64,000 nucleotides of DNA from Austwickia sp040006675 (GCA_040006675.1 JBDTWM010000001.1:22080-86079), one strand, 5' to 3'. Positions 8,954 to 21,971 are shown, counted from the first letter of the stretch. Translations and numbers: made by a program. Notes: a model not told the origin generated them from the sequence alone.

Positions 8954-9343
8954 TCAGGGCGCTTGCAGCGCCAGGTGAATCGCCCCGGCCGCCAACGCCA
9001 TCACCGAGGCCGACAGGCTCAGCACCGCCCAGCCGGGGCGCGGATACCGCTCCTCGCGCACGCCCAGGACACGCCGCCGATGGGTGAGAGTTGCTGCAAC
9101 GTAGGCGCCGGTGGCGAGCGCCCAGGAGGCCACGGCAAGGCCGGCCAGCTCGGGGTCCGCGCGGTCGAGCCCCCTCAGGAGGAGCAGCGAGACCACGCTG
9201 CTCGCCAACGACGTGCGAAACCAGGCCAGTGTGGTCCGCTCGGGCTGCAGTCCCGGGTCACGCTGCACCACCGACACCGACACCGACGCCGACGGCGACA
9301 CCGACGCGTCGGCCGGGGCCGGCAGCTGCGCTTCATCACTCAT
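8954..9343 (-). CDS. DUF202 family membrane protein (second of pair)
   Basis: Small integral membrane protein of 129 residues. After a Ser/Val-rich N-terminus (SPSASVSVSVV) it has the DUF202 signature QPERTTLAWFRTSLA and three hydrophobic segments (roughly residues 45-60, 70-90 and 105-127). Function is unknown. The ATG at 9343 overlaps the stop of the preceding DUF202 gene as ATGA, so the two are translated together and probably form a heteromeric complex. The Ser/Val stretch is encoded by a gacacc-type hexamer run near 9277-9310. Confidence 0.8.
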   Translation of the reverse strand: MSDEAQLPAPADASVSPSASVSVSVVQRDPGLQPERTTLAWFRTSLASSVVSLLLLRGLDRADPELAGLAVASWALATGAYVAATLTHRRRVLGVREERYPRPGWAVLSLSASVMALAAGAIHLALQAP

Positions 9344-9726
9344 CGAGCGTTCGCCCAGACGATCACCAGGGTGAGCAGCACCCCCACGGTGACCCCGCCC
9401 GCGAGGACGGGGATCAGCGCAGGGATCGGAAGCGGCCGACGGACGCGCATGGCCCGCTCCACGCGCAGCCACCGCACCCCCGCCGACGCGGAGGTCACGA
9501 AACCCAGGGCGGCCAACGCGATCGCCAAGGCCGTACGGCTCCCGCCGGTGAACACTCCGCCGGCGAACGCTTCGACCGCGACGGCCCCGCCGACCAGCGC
9601 CAACGACGTCCGGATCCATGCCAGGAACGTACGCTCGTTGGCCAGGGAGAAGCGTGGGTCCGGTTCGTCTCCGTCGGGCAGCAGGTGTCGGGACAGCCAG
9701 CCACGCTGGCAGCGCGAATCAGGCAT
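9340..9726 (-). CDS. YidH/DUF202 family membrane protein (first of pair)
   Basis: 128-residue membrane protein with the DUF202/YidH signature RFSLANERTFLAWIRTSLAL followed by three hydrophobic stretches, the last ending LTLVIVWANAR. Function unknown. It lies 34 bases after coaBC and overlaps the next DUF202 gene. Paired DUF202 genes are common in actinobacteria. Confidence 0.85.
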   Translation of the reverse strand: MPDSRCQRGWLSRHLLPDGDEPDPRFSLANERTFLAWIRTSLALVGGAVAVEAFAGGVFTGGSRTALAIALAALGFVTSASAGVRWLRVERAMRVRRPLPIPALIPVLAGGVTVGVLLTLVIVWANAR

Positions 9727-9760
9727 CTGTCTGCGCTCCCACGTCCCACTCCCGCACCTC

Positions 9761-11074
9761 TCAGATGAGGTCTGCCAGCACGTCCAGGATGGCGGCGGCC
9801 GCCTCCGCCTTGGTGCCGCTCACCTCCGCCATCGGCGCCTCGCGTCCCGTCGCCAGAATGGTCACGGTTGTCGTGTCCCTGCCGAACACCAGGCCCGGTC
9901 CCACCTGGTTAGCCACGAGCAGATCGCATCCTTTGAGCGCCAGCTTCGCGCGGGCCAATTCCAGCACTGAATGCGCCGCATCCCCGGTCTCGGCGGCGAA
10001 CCCGACGATCACCGGACGGTCCGCGCCCGACTCCCCCCGCCGCCGCACCAAGCCCGCAAGAACATCCGGATTGCGTATCAGCTCGATCACGGGCGCGTCG
10101 TCCTCGTGCCCGGCGTCGTGTCGCTTCTTGATCTTGGTGTCCACGTAGGTGGCGGGACGGAAGTCCGCCACGGCCGCCGCCATCACGATCGCGTCCGCGC
10201 CCTGGTACGCGTCCTCGACGACCGCTTGGAGTTCGAGCGCCGACTCGACGGGGACCAGGTTCAGCCGACCCGCCCCGACAGCCGACAGCGCATCCCCCGG
10301 CACCGATGTCGGCACCGGGGCCGGCAGCGACACGTTCGCGCTGATCAGATCGACGATCGCCCCACGGCGAACCGCTTCGGCCGCGAGCGCGTACCCCTGC
10401 TTCCCTGAGCTGCGGTTGCCGAGGTACCGGATGGGGTCCAGCGCCTCGCGCGTGCCGCCGGCCGTGATCACGATGCGTCGGCCGACCAGGGCGCCCGGCC
10501 CCGGCGCCGCGTTGTCGAGTACCGCCAGCGCGGCCTCGTAGATGACCTCCGGCTCGGGAAGCCGGCCAGGCCCGGTGTCGACGCCGGTGAGTCGGCCGAC
10601 GGCGGGATCGAGCACGGTGACACCGCGACCTCGTAGCGTCGCCACGTTGGCCTGCGTGGCCGGGTGCAGCCACATCTCCGTGTGCATGGCCGGGGCCATG
10701 ACGACCGGGCAGCGCGCCGTCAGCAGGACGTTGGTCAGCAAGTCGTTCGCGAGGCCGTGGGCGGCGCGCGCCAGCAGGTCTGCGGTGGCAGGGGCCACGA
10801 CGACCAGATCGGCGCGCTGACCGATCCGCACATGCCGTACCTCGTCGACCCCGTCCCACACACTCGTGCTCACCGGGTGACCTGAGAGGGCCTCCCAGGT
10901 CGCGGAGCCCACGAAGTGCAGAGCCGCCTCGGTCGGCACGGCAGTGACGTCCGCGCCGCCCTCGCTGAACAGGCGGGACAGCAGGCAGGCCTTGTACGCA
11001 GCGATACCACCCCCCACCCCGAGGACGACGCGCAGCGGCGGGGTGTCAGGGCACGTCGGGTCAAGAACTGTCAT
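9761..11074 (-). CDS. coaBC: Bifunctional phosphopantothenoylcysteine decarboxylase/synthetase
   Basis: Carries out two steps of coenzyme A synthesis: CTP-dependent joining of cysteine to phosphopantothenate (CoaB) and FMN-dependent decarboxylation (CoaC). The CoaC half covers about residues 1-190 (VVLGVGGGIAAYKACLLSRL, VVVAPATADLLARAAHG, VVMAPAMHTEMW). The CoaB half begins GRRIVITAGGTREALDPIRY with NRSSGKQGYALA. MHTEMW in place of MNxxMW, and no Cys in the LTGVDTGPGR loop, appear to be actinobacterial variants rather than damage. ATG at 11074 is chosen over an upstream codon since homology starts there. Part of the mihF-gmk-rpoZ-coaBC unit. Confidence 0.95.
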   Translation of the reverse strand: MTVLDPTCPDTPPLRVVLGVGGGIAAYKACLLSRLFSEGGADVTAVPTEAALHFVGSATWEALSGHPVSTSVWDGVDEVRHVRIGQRADLVVVAPATADLLARAAHGLANDLLTNVLLTARCPVVMAPAMHTEMWLHPATQANVATLRGRGVTVLDPAVGRLTGVDTGPGRLPEPEVIYEAALAVLDNAAPGPGALVGRRIVITAGGTREALDPIRYLGNRSSGKQGYALAAEAVRRGAIVDLISANVSLPAPVPTSVPGDALSAVGAGRLNLVPVESALELQAVVEDAYQGADAIVMAAAVADFRPATYVDTKIKKRHDAGHEDDAPVIELIRNPDVLAGLVRRRGESGADRPVIVGFAAETGDAAHSVLELARAKLALKGCDLLVANQVGPGLVFGRDTTTVTILATGREAPMAEVSGTKAEAAAAILDVLADLI

Positions 11075-11108
11075 AGCGGGCCGGGTCGAGCCCACGGTCC
11101 GGTCCCTC

Positions 11109-11372
11109 TCACACCTCGAGTGGCGTCGAGGTGAGCAGGTGACCGTTGATCTCGCGCAGGGCCACCGACAGTGGCTTCTCGTGCACCTGCGTCTCCACGA
11201 GCGGGCCGACGTACTCCAAGAGCCCTTCGGAGAGCTGGCTGTAATAGGCGTTGATCTGCCGGGCCCGCTTGGCCGAGTAGATCACCAGCGCATACTTGCT
11301 TTCGGCGACCACGAGCAGGTCGTCGATGGGCGGGTTGGTGATGCCGATCGGGTTGGCTACGGTGCCGGACAC
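11109..11372 (-). CDS. rpoZ: RNA polymerase omega subunit
   Basis: Small RNA polymerase assembly subunit, 87 residues. The core IGITNPPIDDLLVVAESKYALVIYSAKRARQINAYY is a textbook omega sequence. I start at the GTG at 11372 (VSGTVANPIG), preceded by a GAGAG purine run; the upstream open frame is Arg-rich and lies within gmk. It overlaps the gmk stop by 16 bases, so its translation is probably coupled to gmk. The gmk-rpoZ pairing is conserved across bacteria. Confidence 0.95.
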   Translation of the reverse strand: MSGTVANPIGITNPPIDDLLVVAESKYALVIYSAKRARQINAYYSQLSEGLLEYVGPLVETQVHEKPLSVALREINGHLLTSTPLEV

Positions 11373-12055
11373 AGTCGCTCTCTCGTTTCCTCGGGGTTCT
11401 TGCCGTCGCGGTGTCGTGCCGCGTATGGACGGGCGGTCGCGGCGCGGGTGTTCTCGTCGCCGGTGCGGCCTTCCCAGATCCATTGTACGAGCTCAGCGCC
11501 AGCCCGTTCGACGTCGTCGTTCACAATGACCACGTCGAACTCGTCTGCCGCCTCCAGCTCCACGCGGGCGGTGGCCAGCCGCGCGTCCCGCTCGGCCTGC
11601 CTCTCGGTCCCCCGACCCTCGAGCCGACGGACGAGCTCATCCCAACTCGGCGGGGCGAGGAAGACGAAGCGTGCCTCGGGAATCGTCTCGCGCAGCTGGC
11701 GCGCGCCTTGGACGTCGATCTCCAGCAGGACGGGGTGTCCCTGGACGAGCGCGTCCTCGACGGGCCGGCGCGGGGTCCCGTACCGCGCCCGCCCGTGGAC
11801 CTCGGCCCACTCCAACAATTCGCCGCCCCGCACCATCGCGTCGAATGCGGACTCGTCGAGGAAGATGTAGTCCTCGCCGTCAGCCTCACCCGGCCGGGCG
11901 GGTCGGGTCGTCGCGGAGACGGACATCCATACGCGTGGGTCATGATCAAGCACCCACGCCGAGACGGCGCCCTTGCCGACCGCGGTGGGACCGACGAGGA
12001 CGATCAGCCGTGCCGAGGTGCGCCGGGTGGCATCTGGGTCAGGGCCCGTCGGCAT
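11357..12055 (-). CDS. gmk: Guanylate kinase
   Basis: Phosphorylates GMP to GDP. It is 232 residues, slightly longer than the usual 190-210 because of a basic C-terminal tail. The P-loop reads VGPTAVGKGAVS (Thr-Ala instead of the common Ser-Gly), followed by SVSATTRPARPGEADGEDYIF and LEIDVQGARQL, the GMP-binding and LID regions. The gene follows mihF by nine bases and runs into rpoZ. The tail overlaps the rpoZ start and may be partly constrained by it. Confidence 0.95.
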   Translation of the reverse strand: MPTGPDPDATRRTSARLIVLVGPTAVGKGAVSAWVLDHDPRVWMSVSATTRPARPGEADGEDYIFLDESAFDAMVRGGELLEWAEVHGRARYGTPRRPVEDALVQGHPVLLEIDVQGARQLRETIPEARFVFLAPPSWDELVRRLEGRGTERQAERDARLATARVELEAADEFDVVIVNDDVERAGAELVQWIWEGRTGDENTRAATARPYAARHRDGKNPEETRERLCPAP

Positions 12056-12064
12056 GGTGGCGCG

Positions 12065-12385
12065 TCAGGCCTTCTTGCTGAAACGCTCAAGGAGCGCCGC
12101 GATCTGGTTCGCGCCCAGGCCGCGGACACGTCGCGTCTCGGAGATGCCGATCTCCTCCATGATCTGGCGCGCGCGGACGCGCCCGACGCCAGGCATCGAC
12201 TCAAGGAGAGAGGACACCTTCATCTTGCCGACGACGTCGTTGGACTTGCCCTCTTTGACCACGTCGGCGAGCGAGCCCTGCGAGTTCTTGAGACGGTTCT
12301 TGACGGCCGCCCGCTCACGCCGCGCCGCCGCGGCCTTCTCGAGTGCTTCCGCGCGCTGCTCGGGTGTCAGCTGGGGTAGGGCCAC
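12065..12385 (-). CDS. mihF: Actinobacterial integration host factor mIHF
   Basis: Nucleoid-associated DNA-binding protein specific to actinobacteria, not related in fold to the HU-like IHF of proteobacteria. It is 106 residues with an N-terminal basic helix (ALEKAAAARRERAAVKNRL) and the helix-two-turn-helix region LLESMPGVGRVRARQIMEEIGISETRRVRGLGANQIAALLERF. The start is GTG with GAGGAG six bases upstream. It heads the gmk-rpoZ-coaBC group and has its own promoter-like sequence about 110 bases upstream. Confidence 0.95.
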   Translation of the reverse strand: MALPQLTPEQRAEALEKAAAARRERAAVKNRLKNSQGSLADVVKEGKSNDVVGKMKVSSLLESMPGVGRVRARQIMEEIGISETRRVRGLGANQIAALLERFSKKA

Positions 12386-12500
12386 GGGTTTCTCCTCGGA
12401 GTGCTGCCGGATGCGTCAGGATCGGCCCGGGAACGTCAGGTGGCAGGGGACGCTCAGATGAGGCCCCCGACCGGCGACAATTGGCGCCGACCTCGGGTAG

Positions 12501-12529
12501 AACCTAGCGAAACGGCCCGCCACGTGCAA
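12501..12529 (-). promoter_or_regulatory. Promoter for mihF-gmk-rpoZ-coaBC
   Basis: On the minus strand: TTGCAC (12524-12529), exactly 17 bases of spacer, then TAGGTT (12501-12506). This is a close match to a housekeeping sigma promoter, lying in the only non-coding gap between the pyrimidine operon with its coupled chorismate mutase and mihF. Transcription would start near 12494, giving a leader of about 110 bases. Confidence 0.6.
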
Positions 12530-12575
12530 CGTTGGCACGCCGCGCCCTCCGCGAGCGGGTCCGGCCATCTCCTGC

Positions 12576-12905
12576 TCAGCGGGAGCTGCGCTCGGCGATC
12601 GCACGATGGTGCCGAATCACCTCGTCGATGATGAAGCCGAGCAGCTTCTCGGCGAACGCGGGGTCGAGGTGCGCCTCCTCGGCAAGGGCGCGCAGTCGGG
12701 CGATCTGCTCCGCTTCCCGCTGCGGATCCGCTGGTGGTAGGCCGTGTTCAGCCTTGAGTCGCCCCACCCGCTGGGTGCACTTGAAGCGCTCCGCCAGGAG
12801 GTGGACGAGCGCGGCGTCAAAGTTGTCGATGCTCGCCCTGATGGCGTTGAGCTCGGCGTGGACCGGGTCGTCGGCGCCCTCCCGCGCCCGCTCCGCACGG
12901 GTCAC
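12576..12905 (-). CDS. Chorismate mutase, AroQ class
   Basis: Converts chorismate to prephenate, the first step toward Phe and Tyr. The 109-residue all-helical sequence fits the short stand-alone AroQ type: HAELNAIRASIDNFDAALVHLLAERFKCTQRVGRLKAEHGLPP, with the catalytic Arg and Lys, and an FIIDEVIRHHRAI C-terminal helix. The start is GTG at 12905, whose GTGA overlaps the pyrF stop, so it is translated at the tail of the pyrimidine operon even though it belongs to aromatic amino-acid synthesis. Nothing suggests inactivation. Confidence 0.88.
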   Translation of the reverse strand: MTRAERAREGADDPVHAELNAIRASIDNFDAALVHLLAERFKCTQRVGRLKAEHGLPPADPQREAEQIARLRALAEEAHLDPAFAEKLLGFIIDEVIRHHRAIAERSSR

Positions 12906-13780
12906 GGCGCCCCCCACATGTCGGCGAACTGCGTCGCGGTGCGCTGAGCGGCTGCTCTCAAGGCGTCGACTTGCGGTCCGGTGGAGAGGAGTTCACGGCT
13001 GGAAGCGGCGAGCACGTCCCGCCGCGCCTCTCCGAAAACGGCCACCACGTCCGCCCCCGTCGCGCCCTGCGCGCCGACCCCCGGGGCCAGCAGCGGCGCA
13101 TTGGCCGCCGCCAGATCCAAGCCCAGCTGCGCTACGGCGTCGCCGACGGTGGCGCCGACGACCATCCCCACGCTCCCGAGCCGACCCTGCGCGGCGGCCT
13201 GCGCGTTGTCCGACGTGACGCCGGCCACGATCGACGCGGCGACCGATCCCGCACCCCCGGGAACGGTCGCGTGCTGCACGGTCGCTCCCTCCGGGTTCGA
13301 GGTCAGCGCAAGCACGAACACCCCCCGTCCGGTCCGCAGGGCGAGGTCGAGCGCGGGCCGCAGGGAGCCGTAGCCCAGGTAGGGGCTCACCGTGATCGCA
13401 TCCGCGGCGAGGGGGGCTCCGTCAGCGAGGTACGCGTGGGCGTACGCGTCCATCGTCGAGCCGATGTCCCCGCGTTTCACGTCGAGGATCGACAGGGTGT
13501 CCGCCGCCCGCAGGGCGGTCAGCGTCCGCTCCAGCACCGCGAGGCCCGCAGCCCCGTGCCGCTCGAAGAACGCCGACTGCGGCTTGACGCAGGCCACAAC
13601 CCCCGCGAACGCCTCGACGCACCGCTGCGCGAACGACTCCAACCCGGCTGGGCTGTCGGGCAGGCCCCACGCGTCGAGGAGCCCGGGGTGCGGGTCGATG
13701 CCGGCGCACAGCGGTCCGGCAGAGTCCATCGCGACGCGCAGGCGCGCCCCGAACGGCTCGTAGGGTGTCTGGTCGGGCAC
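12902..13780 (-). CDS. pyrF: Orotidine 5'-phosphate decarboxylase, type 2
   Basis: Last step of UMP synthesis. The 292-residue protein is the longer bacterial type 2 form. It begins with PFGARLRVAMDSAGPLCAGIDPH and has the catalytic Lys-Asp cluster SILDVKRGDIGSTMDAYAHAY. VFVLALTSNPEGA and the phosphate loop LAPGVGAQGATG follow. It starts at GTG with GGAGAAG upstream, 24 bases after pyrD, and its stop overlaps the chorismate mutase start. Confidence 0.95.
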   Translation of the reverse strand: MPDQTPYEPFGARLRVAMDSAGPLCAGIDPHPGLLDAWGLPDSPAGLESFAQRCVEAFAGVVACVKPQSAFFERHGAAGLAVLERTLTALRAADTLSILDVKRGDIGSTMDAYAHAYLADGAPLAADAITVSPYLGYGSLRPALDLALRTGRGVFVLALTSNPEGATVQHATVPGGAGSVAASIVAGVTSDNAQAAAQGRLGSVGMVVGATVGDAVAQLGLDLAAANAPLLAPGVGAQGATGADVVAVFGEARRDVLAASSRELLSTGPQVDALRAAAQRTATQFADMWGAP

Positions 13781-13804
13781 GGGCTTCTCCTGGGCGTGAA
13801 GGGG

Positions 13805-15172
13805 TCAGCGAGTGTGGGCGATCCCCACGACGTGGCTCAGGCGAGTGAAGCCGCGTCGCCCGACCGCCTCCGCGAGCTCACCCAGTACCCGCGCCGGGGC
13901 GTGGGGGTCGTGGAAGGTGGCTGTTCCGACCTGCACCGCACAGGCTCCGGCCGCGATGAGCTGCAGCGCGTCCAGCCCGGAAGCGATCCCACCGACCCCG
14001 ATGATCGGGGCCGCCGGGATCCGCCCCGAGCGCATCGCCGCGTACACCTGATAGACGGCCCGTACGGCGATCGGATGGATCGCGGGGCCGGACAGCCCGC
14101 CCGTGATCCCTCCCAGCGTGGGGGTCAGGCGGTCCGTGTCGATCTGCATGCCGAGCAGCGTGTTGATCATCGTCAGACCGCTCGCCCCCGCCGCCAGCGC
14201 GGCGCGGGCGATCATCACGATGTCGGTCACGTCGGGGCTGAGCTTGGCGAACGCCGGGATGTCCGGCGGCAGCTCCGTGCGGACCTCCTGGAGCACCTGC
14301 GTCGTCGACATGACGTCGCACGCGTAGACCAGGCCCCGGTTGGCCACGTTGGGGCAGGAGATGTTGACCTCGATCCCCACCACCGCGTCGAAGGCCTCGC
14401 TGTTGCGCAAGACGCGGGTGACGTCGGCGAACTCGCGCGGCTCGGTGCCCGCGATCGACACGAGCACCCGCGCGCCCACCGACTTCAACCAGGGCAGGTC
14501 TTCGGCGACAAACGCCTCGATGCCGGGGCCCTGCAGGCCGATCGAGTTGAGCATGCCGCTCGGGGTCTCCGCCATGCGCGGCGTCCCGCGCCCGGAACGC
14601 GGGTTGAGCATCACGGTCTTCGTCACGAACGCGCCGAGCTCGGCGACGTCGAAGAACCGGTGCAGCTCCCGTCCGTTCGCGGCGCAGCCTGAGGCGGTCA
14701 TCACGGGGTTGGGCAGGGTCATGTCGAAGCCGAGATCGACGCTCATGTCGATGTCGCGTCCGGCCACCACGTACGAGCGGGGCACCCCTGGGACGGCCTG
14801 CTGCGTGTCGTCATCGACCTGGGCAGGGGACTCGTCGAGGAGATCGGCCTCGCTCTCGCCGGGGGTAACGGCCTCCTGATCGTACGGAGCGTCCGCATCA
14901 GGTGTCGCGCCGGGCGTGACGTCGGGCGCAACGTCCTCGGAGGCGCCCGCGTGGTGCGCAGTGTCGGTGACGAACGCCTCCCGCGCGGCACCCTTCGGCG
15001 CGGCATCGTCCGGCACGGAGACGATCTGACCGCTCAGTCGCTCCACGCCCGCGGCTTCGGCGAGTGCGTCGAGGTCATCATGGTCTTCATGGTCATCGCG
15101 CCGGTCTCCCCCCGCCCGGGCGGGGCCGCCGGGCCGGGGCGTGTTCCGCGGCGTGTTCCGGGGCGGGCTCAT
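13805..15172 (-). CDS. pyrD: Dihydroorotate dehydrogenase catalytic subunit, class 1B, with long N-terminal extension
   Basis: Oxidises dihydroorotate to orotate. The FMN barrel starts near residue 143 (MSVDLGFDMTLPNPVMTASG) and contains IEVNISCPNVANRG, with the class 1 catalytic Cys, plus MINTLLGM and GVGGIASGLDALQLI. Its partner pyrK directly upstream marks it as the NAD-linked class 1B enzyme. The ATG at 15172 overlaps the pyrK stop (ATGA), which implies about 140 extra acidic, Ala/Pro/Asp-rich residues (DDHEDHDDLDALAEAAG and similar). An internal start at 14746 would give the usual 313-residue enzyme; the overlap and open frame favour the long form. Confidence 0.88.
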   Translation of the reverse strand: MSPPRNTPRNTPRPGGPARAGGDRRDDHEDHDDLDALAEAAGVERLSGQIVSVPDDAAPKGAAREAFVTDTAHHAGASEDVAPDVTPGATPDADAPYDQEAVTPGESEADLLDESPAQVDDDTQQAVPGVPRSYVVAGRDIDMSVDLGFDMTLPNPVMTASGCAANGRELHRFFDVAELGAFVTKTVMLNPRSGRGTPRMAETPSGMLNSIGLQGPGIEAFVAEDLPWLKSVGARVLVSIAGTEPREFADVTRVLRNSEAFDAVVGIEVNISCPNVANRGLVYACDVMSTTQVLQEVRTELPPDIPAFAKLSPDVTDIVMIARAALAAGASGLTMINTLLGMQIDTDRLTPTLGGITGGLSGPAIHPIAVRAVYQVYAAMRSGRIPAAPIIGVGGIASGLDALQLIAAGACAVQVGTATFHDPHAPARVLGELAEAVGRRGFTRLSHVVGIAHTR

Positions 15173-16088
15173 GAGTGGCCCTCCGCGACGAGGGCGCCCA
15201 GCGCGTCCGAGGGCACCGAGCACCGTCCGTCCTCGATGGCGTCCCACCGGATCCGGTCGCCGCGGAAGACGGGACCCTCCACACAGGAGCGGACCATCCG
15301 GGTGACCCCGTCGCGGCCGACCACCGGCACGACGCATGTCATGCACACACCGATGCCGCAAGCCATGGACTCCTCCACGGCTAGCTGGGACACCACCCCC
15401 TGCGCCTGCGCGACCTCCTGGACGGCGCGCAGCATCGGCATCGGTCCGCAGGCGTAAACCACCCCGGCCTCGATCTGCTCAATCGCGCTGGGCAACGCGT
15501 CGGAGACCAGCCCGGTCATGCCAAGGGAGCCGTCGTCGGTGGTGACCGAGACGTGGTCCACGAGACGCTGCGCCTCCAGGACCCCGAAGAGCCGGTCTTT
15601 GCTGCCGGCGCCCAGCACGAGGGAAACCGCGCAGCCGCGCTCACGTAGCGCTGCGGTCAACCAGAACAGGGGCGCGCTGCCGTAGCCACCTCCGACGAGG
15701 ACGCACGGGGTCGGCTGGGTCGGCAGTGGGAACGGCCGCCCGAGCGGACCGACCATGTCGAGGACCTCGCCGGGACCGCGCGACGTCAGCCACCGGGTCC
15801 CCTGTCCGCAGGCGGCGACGATCAGCTCGATCCGGCCGGGCCCGGGGCCGATCGGGGACTGCGCCCGGTAGATGGAGAACGAACGACGCAACAGCGCGGC
15901 CGACAACTCCCCGCCGACGGTGAGGGAGACGAACTGTCCGGGCCGCGCCAGTTCCGCGATCTCGCTCACCTCGAAGACCATCCGGCGATAGACCCCTTCC
16001 GAGTGGACCTCCACGAGGCGGGCGTTCTGCTGCGCGACGCCCGCGGCCCGGGCGCGCTCCGCAGGCCCCAACTGCGCGGTCAGCTCAC

Positions 16089-16092
<4 letters not shown>
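15169..16092 (-). CDS. pyrK: Dihydroorotate dehydrogenase electron-transfer subunit
   Basis: FAD and [2Fe-2S] subunit that passes electrons from PyrD to NAD+. In 307 residues it shows the FAD motif RRSFSIYRA, the pyridine-nucleotide loop CVLVGGGYGSAPLFWL, YACGPMPML, and the C-terminal iron-sulfur cysteines ESMACGIGVCMTCVVP with a fourth Cys at MVRSCVEGP. It lies between carB and pyrD with 4-base overlaps on both sides, so stoichiometric synthesis is likely. Confidence 0.95.
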
Positions 16093-19438
<3,346 letters not shown>

Positions 19439-19439
<1 letters not shown>

Positions 19440-20686
19440 CAGTTAGCTCCTGCGGGGCGGTAGTTCCCCTCGATCAGGGCGAGGTAGCGGTCGAAGAGGT
19501 AGGCCGCGTCGTGCGGACCGGCGGCGGCCTCGGGGTGGTACTGGACCGAGAACGCCGGAACGTCCAAGCATTCCAGGCCTTCCACGACGTCGTCGTTGAG
19601 GCAGACGTGGCTGACCCGGACCCGCCCGAGGTCGGTGCCCTGCCCCGCATCGCTCGGTGCCACGACCGGATCGGAGGACAGCGGGCCGGGCCAGGCGATG
19701 GCGAAGCCGTGGTTGTGCGCGGTGATCTCAACCGTCCCGGTGGCCCGGTCGAGCACCGGCTGGTTGATCCCCCGGTGTCCGTACGTCAGCTTGTACGTAC
19801 TGAGTCCGAGCGCCCGCCCCAGCAGCTGGTGGCCGAAGCAGATCCCGAAGAACGGGATCCGCGCGGCGAGCACCTGCCGCAGGAGCGCCACCTGTCCATG
19901 CGCGGTGGCGGGGTCGCCGGGACCGTTACTGAAGAACACCCCGTCCGGGCCGTGCTCCCGCAGGACGCCCGGCACGGCCAGGACGTCCTGCAGCGTCGCG
20001 CTCGCGGGCAGCACGTGCACGTCGATGCCCCGCTGCGCCATCAGCAGCGGCGTCATCGCCTTGATGCCCAAGTCGATCGCCACCACCACCGCGCGGCGCT
20101 CGCCGACCGATGGCAGGACGTACGGGTCCTGCGTGCTCACCTCCTCGGCCAGGGCTGCGCCGGCCATCCGCGGCGAGTCCAGGACTTGCGCGAGCAACGC
20201 CTTGTCGCTGCCGTGCGCGAGCTCCCCCGAGAAGATCCCGGCGCGCATCGCGCCGCCCTGGCGGATGTGCCGCGTCAGCGCCCGGGTGTCGATCTCGCAG
20301 ATGCCGACCACGCCGGCGTCACGCAGATCCGCCTCCAGGGTGCGCCGGGACCGCCAGTTGCTGGGCCGCAGCGCGGGGTCGCGGATGACGTAGCCGGCCA
20401 CCCAGATGCGCCGGCTCTCAGCGTCCTCGTCGTTCATGCCCGTGTTGCCGACGTGCGGCGCGGTCATCACGACGATCTGCCGGTGATAACTGGGGTCGGT
20501 GAGGGTCTCCTGGTAGCCCGTCATCCCCGTCGAAAAGACCACTTCGCCCAGGGTGTGTCCCACGGCCCCGTACGCACGGCCGCGGAACACGCGGCCGTCC
20601 TCCGTCACGAGCACCGCAGGCTCCCGCGGGACCAGCAGGGGCGCGGCATCCTCGTTGCGGGACTCGTCCGCAGGGAAGGCGGTCAC
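19439..20686 (-). CDS. carA: Carbamoyl-phosphate synthase small subunit
   Basis: Glutamine amidotransferase subunit that supplies ammonia to CarB. It has 415 residues. The N-terminal domain carries TGMTGYQETLTDPSYHRQIVVMT. The class I GATase domain has the nucleophile in PFFGICFGHQLLGRALGL and the catalytic His-Glu in VQYHPEAAAGPHD. The start is GTG, overlapping the pyrC stop as GTGA. Confidence 0.97.
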
Positions 20687-21971
20687 TGCAGACGGCCCTC
20701 CAGCACGGTCGGCACGCCCCGCAGAAGCGTCGTCATCACGCGTCCTTTGAAGGTGCGCCCGTCGTAGGGGTTGTTGCGCGAGCGTGAGTGCGTCACCGAG
20801 GCGTCCACGACGACCTCGGCCTCCGGGTCGATCAGCACGATGTTGGCCGGTTCGCCGACCGCGACCGACCGTCCGTGGCCCTCCAGCCGGGCGATCCGCG
20901 CGGGCCGTACGCTCATCGTCTGCGCGACGTCGGCCCAGCTCATCAGCCCGGAGCGGACCATCACGTCGCTGATGATCGGCACCGCGGTCTCCAGGCCGAG
21001 CATCCCGAACGCCGCGAGCGGGAAGTCGTGCTGTTTGGCGTGCGCGGGGTGCGGGGCATGGTCGGTCGCGACCGCGTCGATCGTCCCGTCGGCCACGGCC
21101 GCCCGCAGCGCTTCGACGTCCTCGGCGGGCCGCAGCGGCGGGTTGACCTTGTAGACCGAGTCGTAGGTCGCGACCAGGTCGGTGGTCAACAACAGGTGGT
21201 GCGGCGTGGCCTCCGCGGTCACGGGGACGCCCAGGGACTTGGCCCAGCGGATCACGTCGACCGAACCGGCGGTGCTGACGTGGCAGACGTGCAAGCGCGA
21301 GCCGGTCATGCGGGCGAGCATCACGTCGCGGGCGACGATGACGTCCTCGGCGACCCCCGGCCAGCCCATCAGGCCGAGACGCCCGGACAGCTCGCCCTCG
21401 TGGCAGCAGGCGCCGGGGTGTGGCGCGAGGTACGGGTCCTGCGCGTGCTGCGCGATGACCCCGTCGAACGCCTTGACATAGTCCAACGCTCGCCGCATCA
21501 CCTGCGCGTTACCGATGCACCGGCCGTCATCGGAGAAGAACCGTACCTTCGCCTTGGAGCGGGCCATCAGCCCCAGCTCGGCGAGCTCCTTGCCCTCCAG
21601 CCCCTTGGTCACGGCCCCCACGGGGAAGACATCGGCGTACGCCGAGCGTTGCCCGCGCGCGTACATCCACTCGGCTTTTTGAACCGTGTCCGTGACCGGG
21701 TCGGTGTTAGCCATCGCGAGCACCGCGGTGAACCCGCCCGCCGCCGCGCACTGCGACCCGGACTCGATCGTCTCCGCCTCCTCGCCGCCTGGCTCCCGCA
21801 GGTGCGTGTGGATGTCGACCAGCCCCGGCAGGGCGACCAGCCCGTCCGCGTCGATCACCTCGGCGCCCTTCGGCTGCTCGGCGTCGGTCCCCACCGCGAC
21901 GATCTTGCCGTTCGCGATCGCGATGTCGGTGCGACCCTGTCCGAGCAGGTCGGCCCCCTTGATGAACCAGG

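Noticed and set aside
12906..13780. Arg-rich open frames on the plus strand over pyrF and pyrD
   Set aside because: They mirror strong pyrimidine genes and show no conserved motif.
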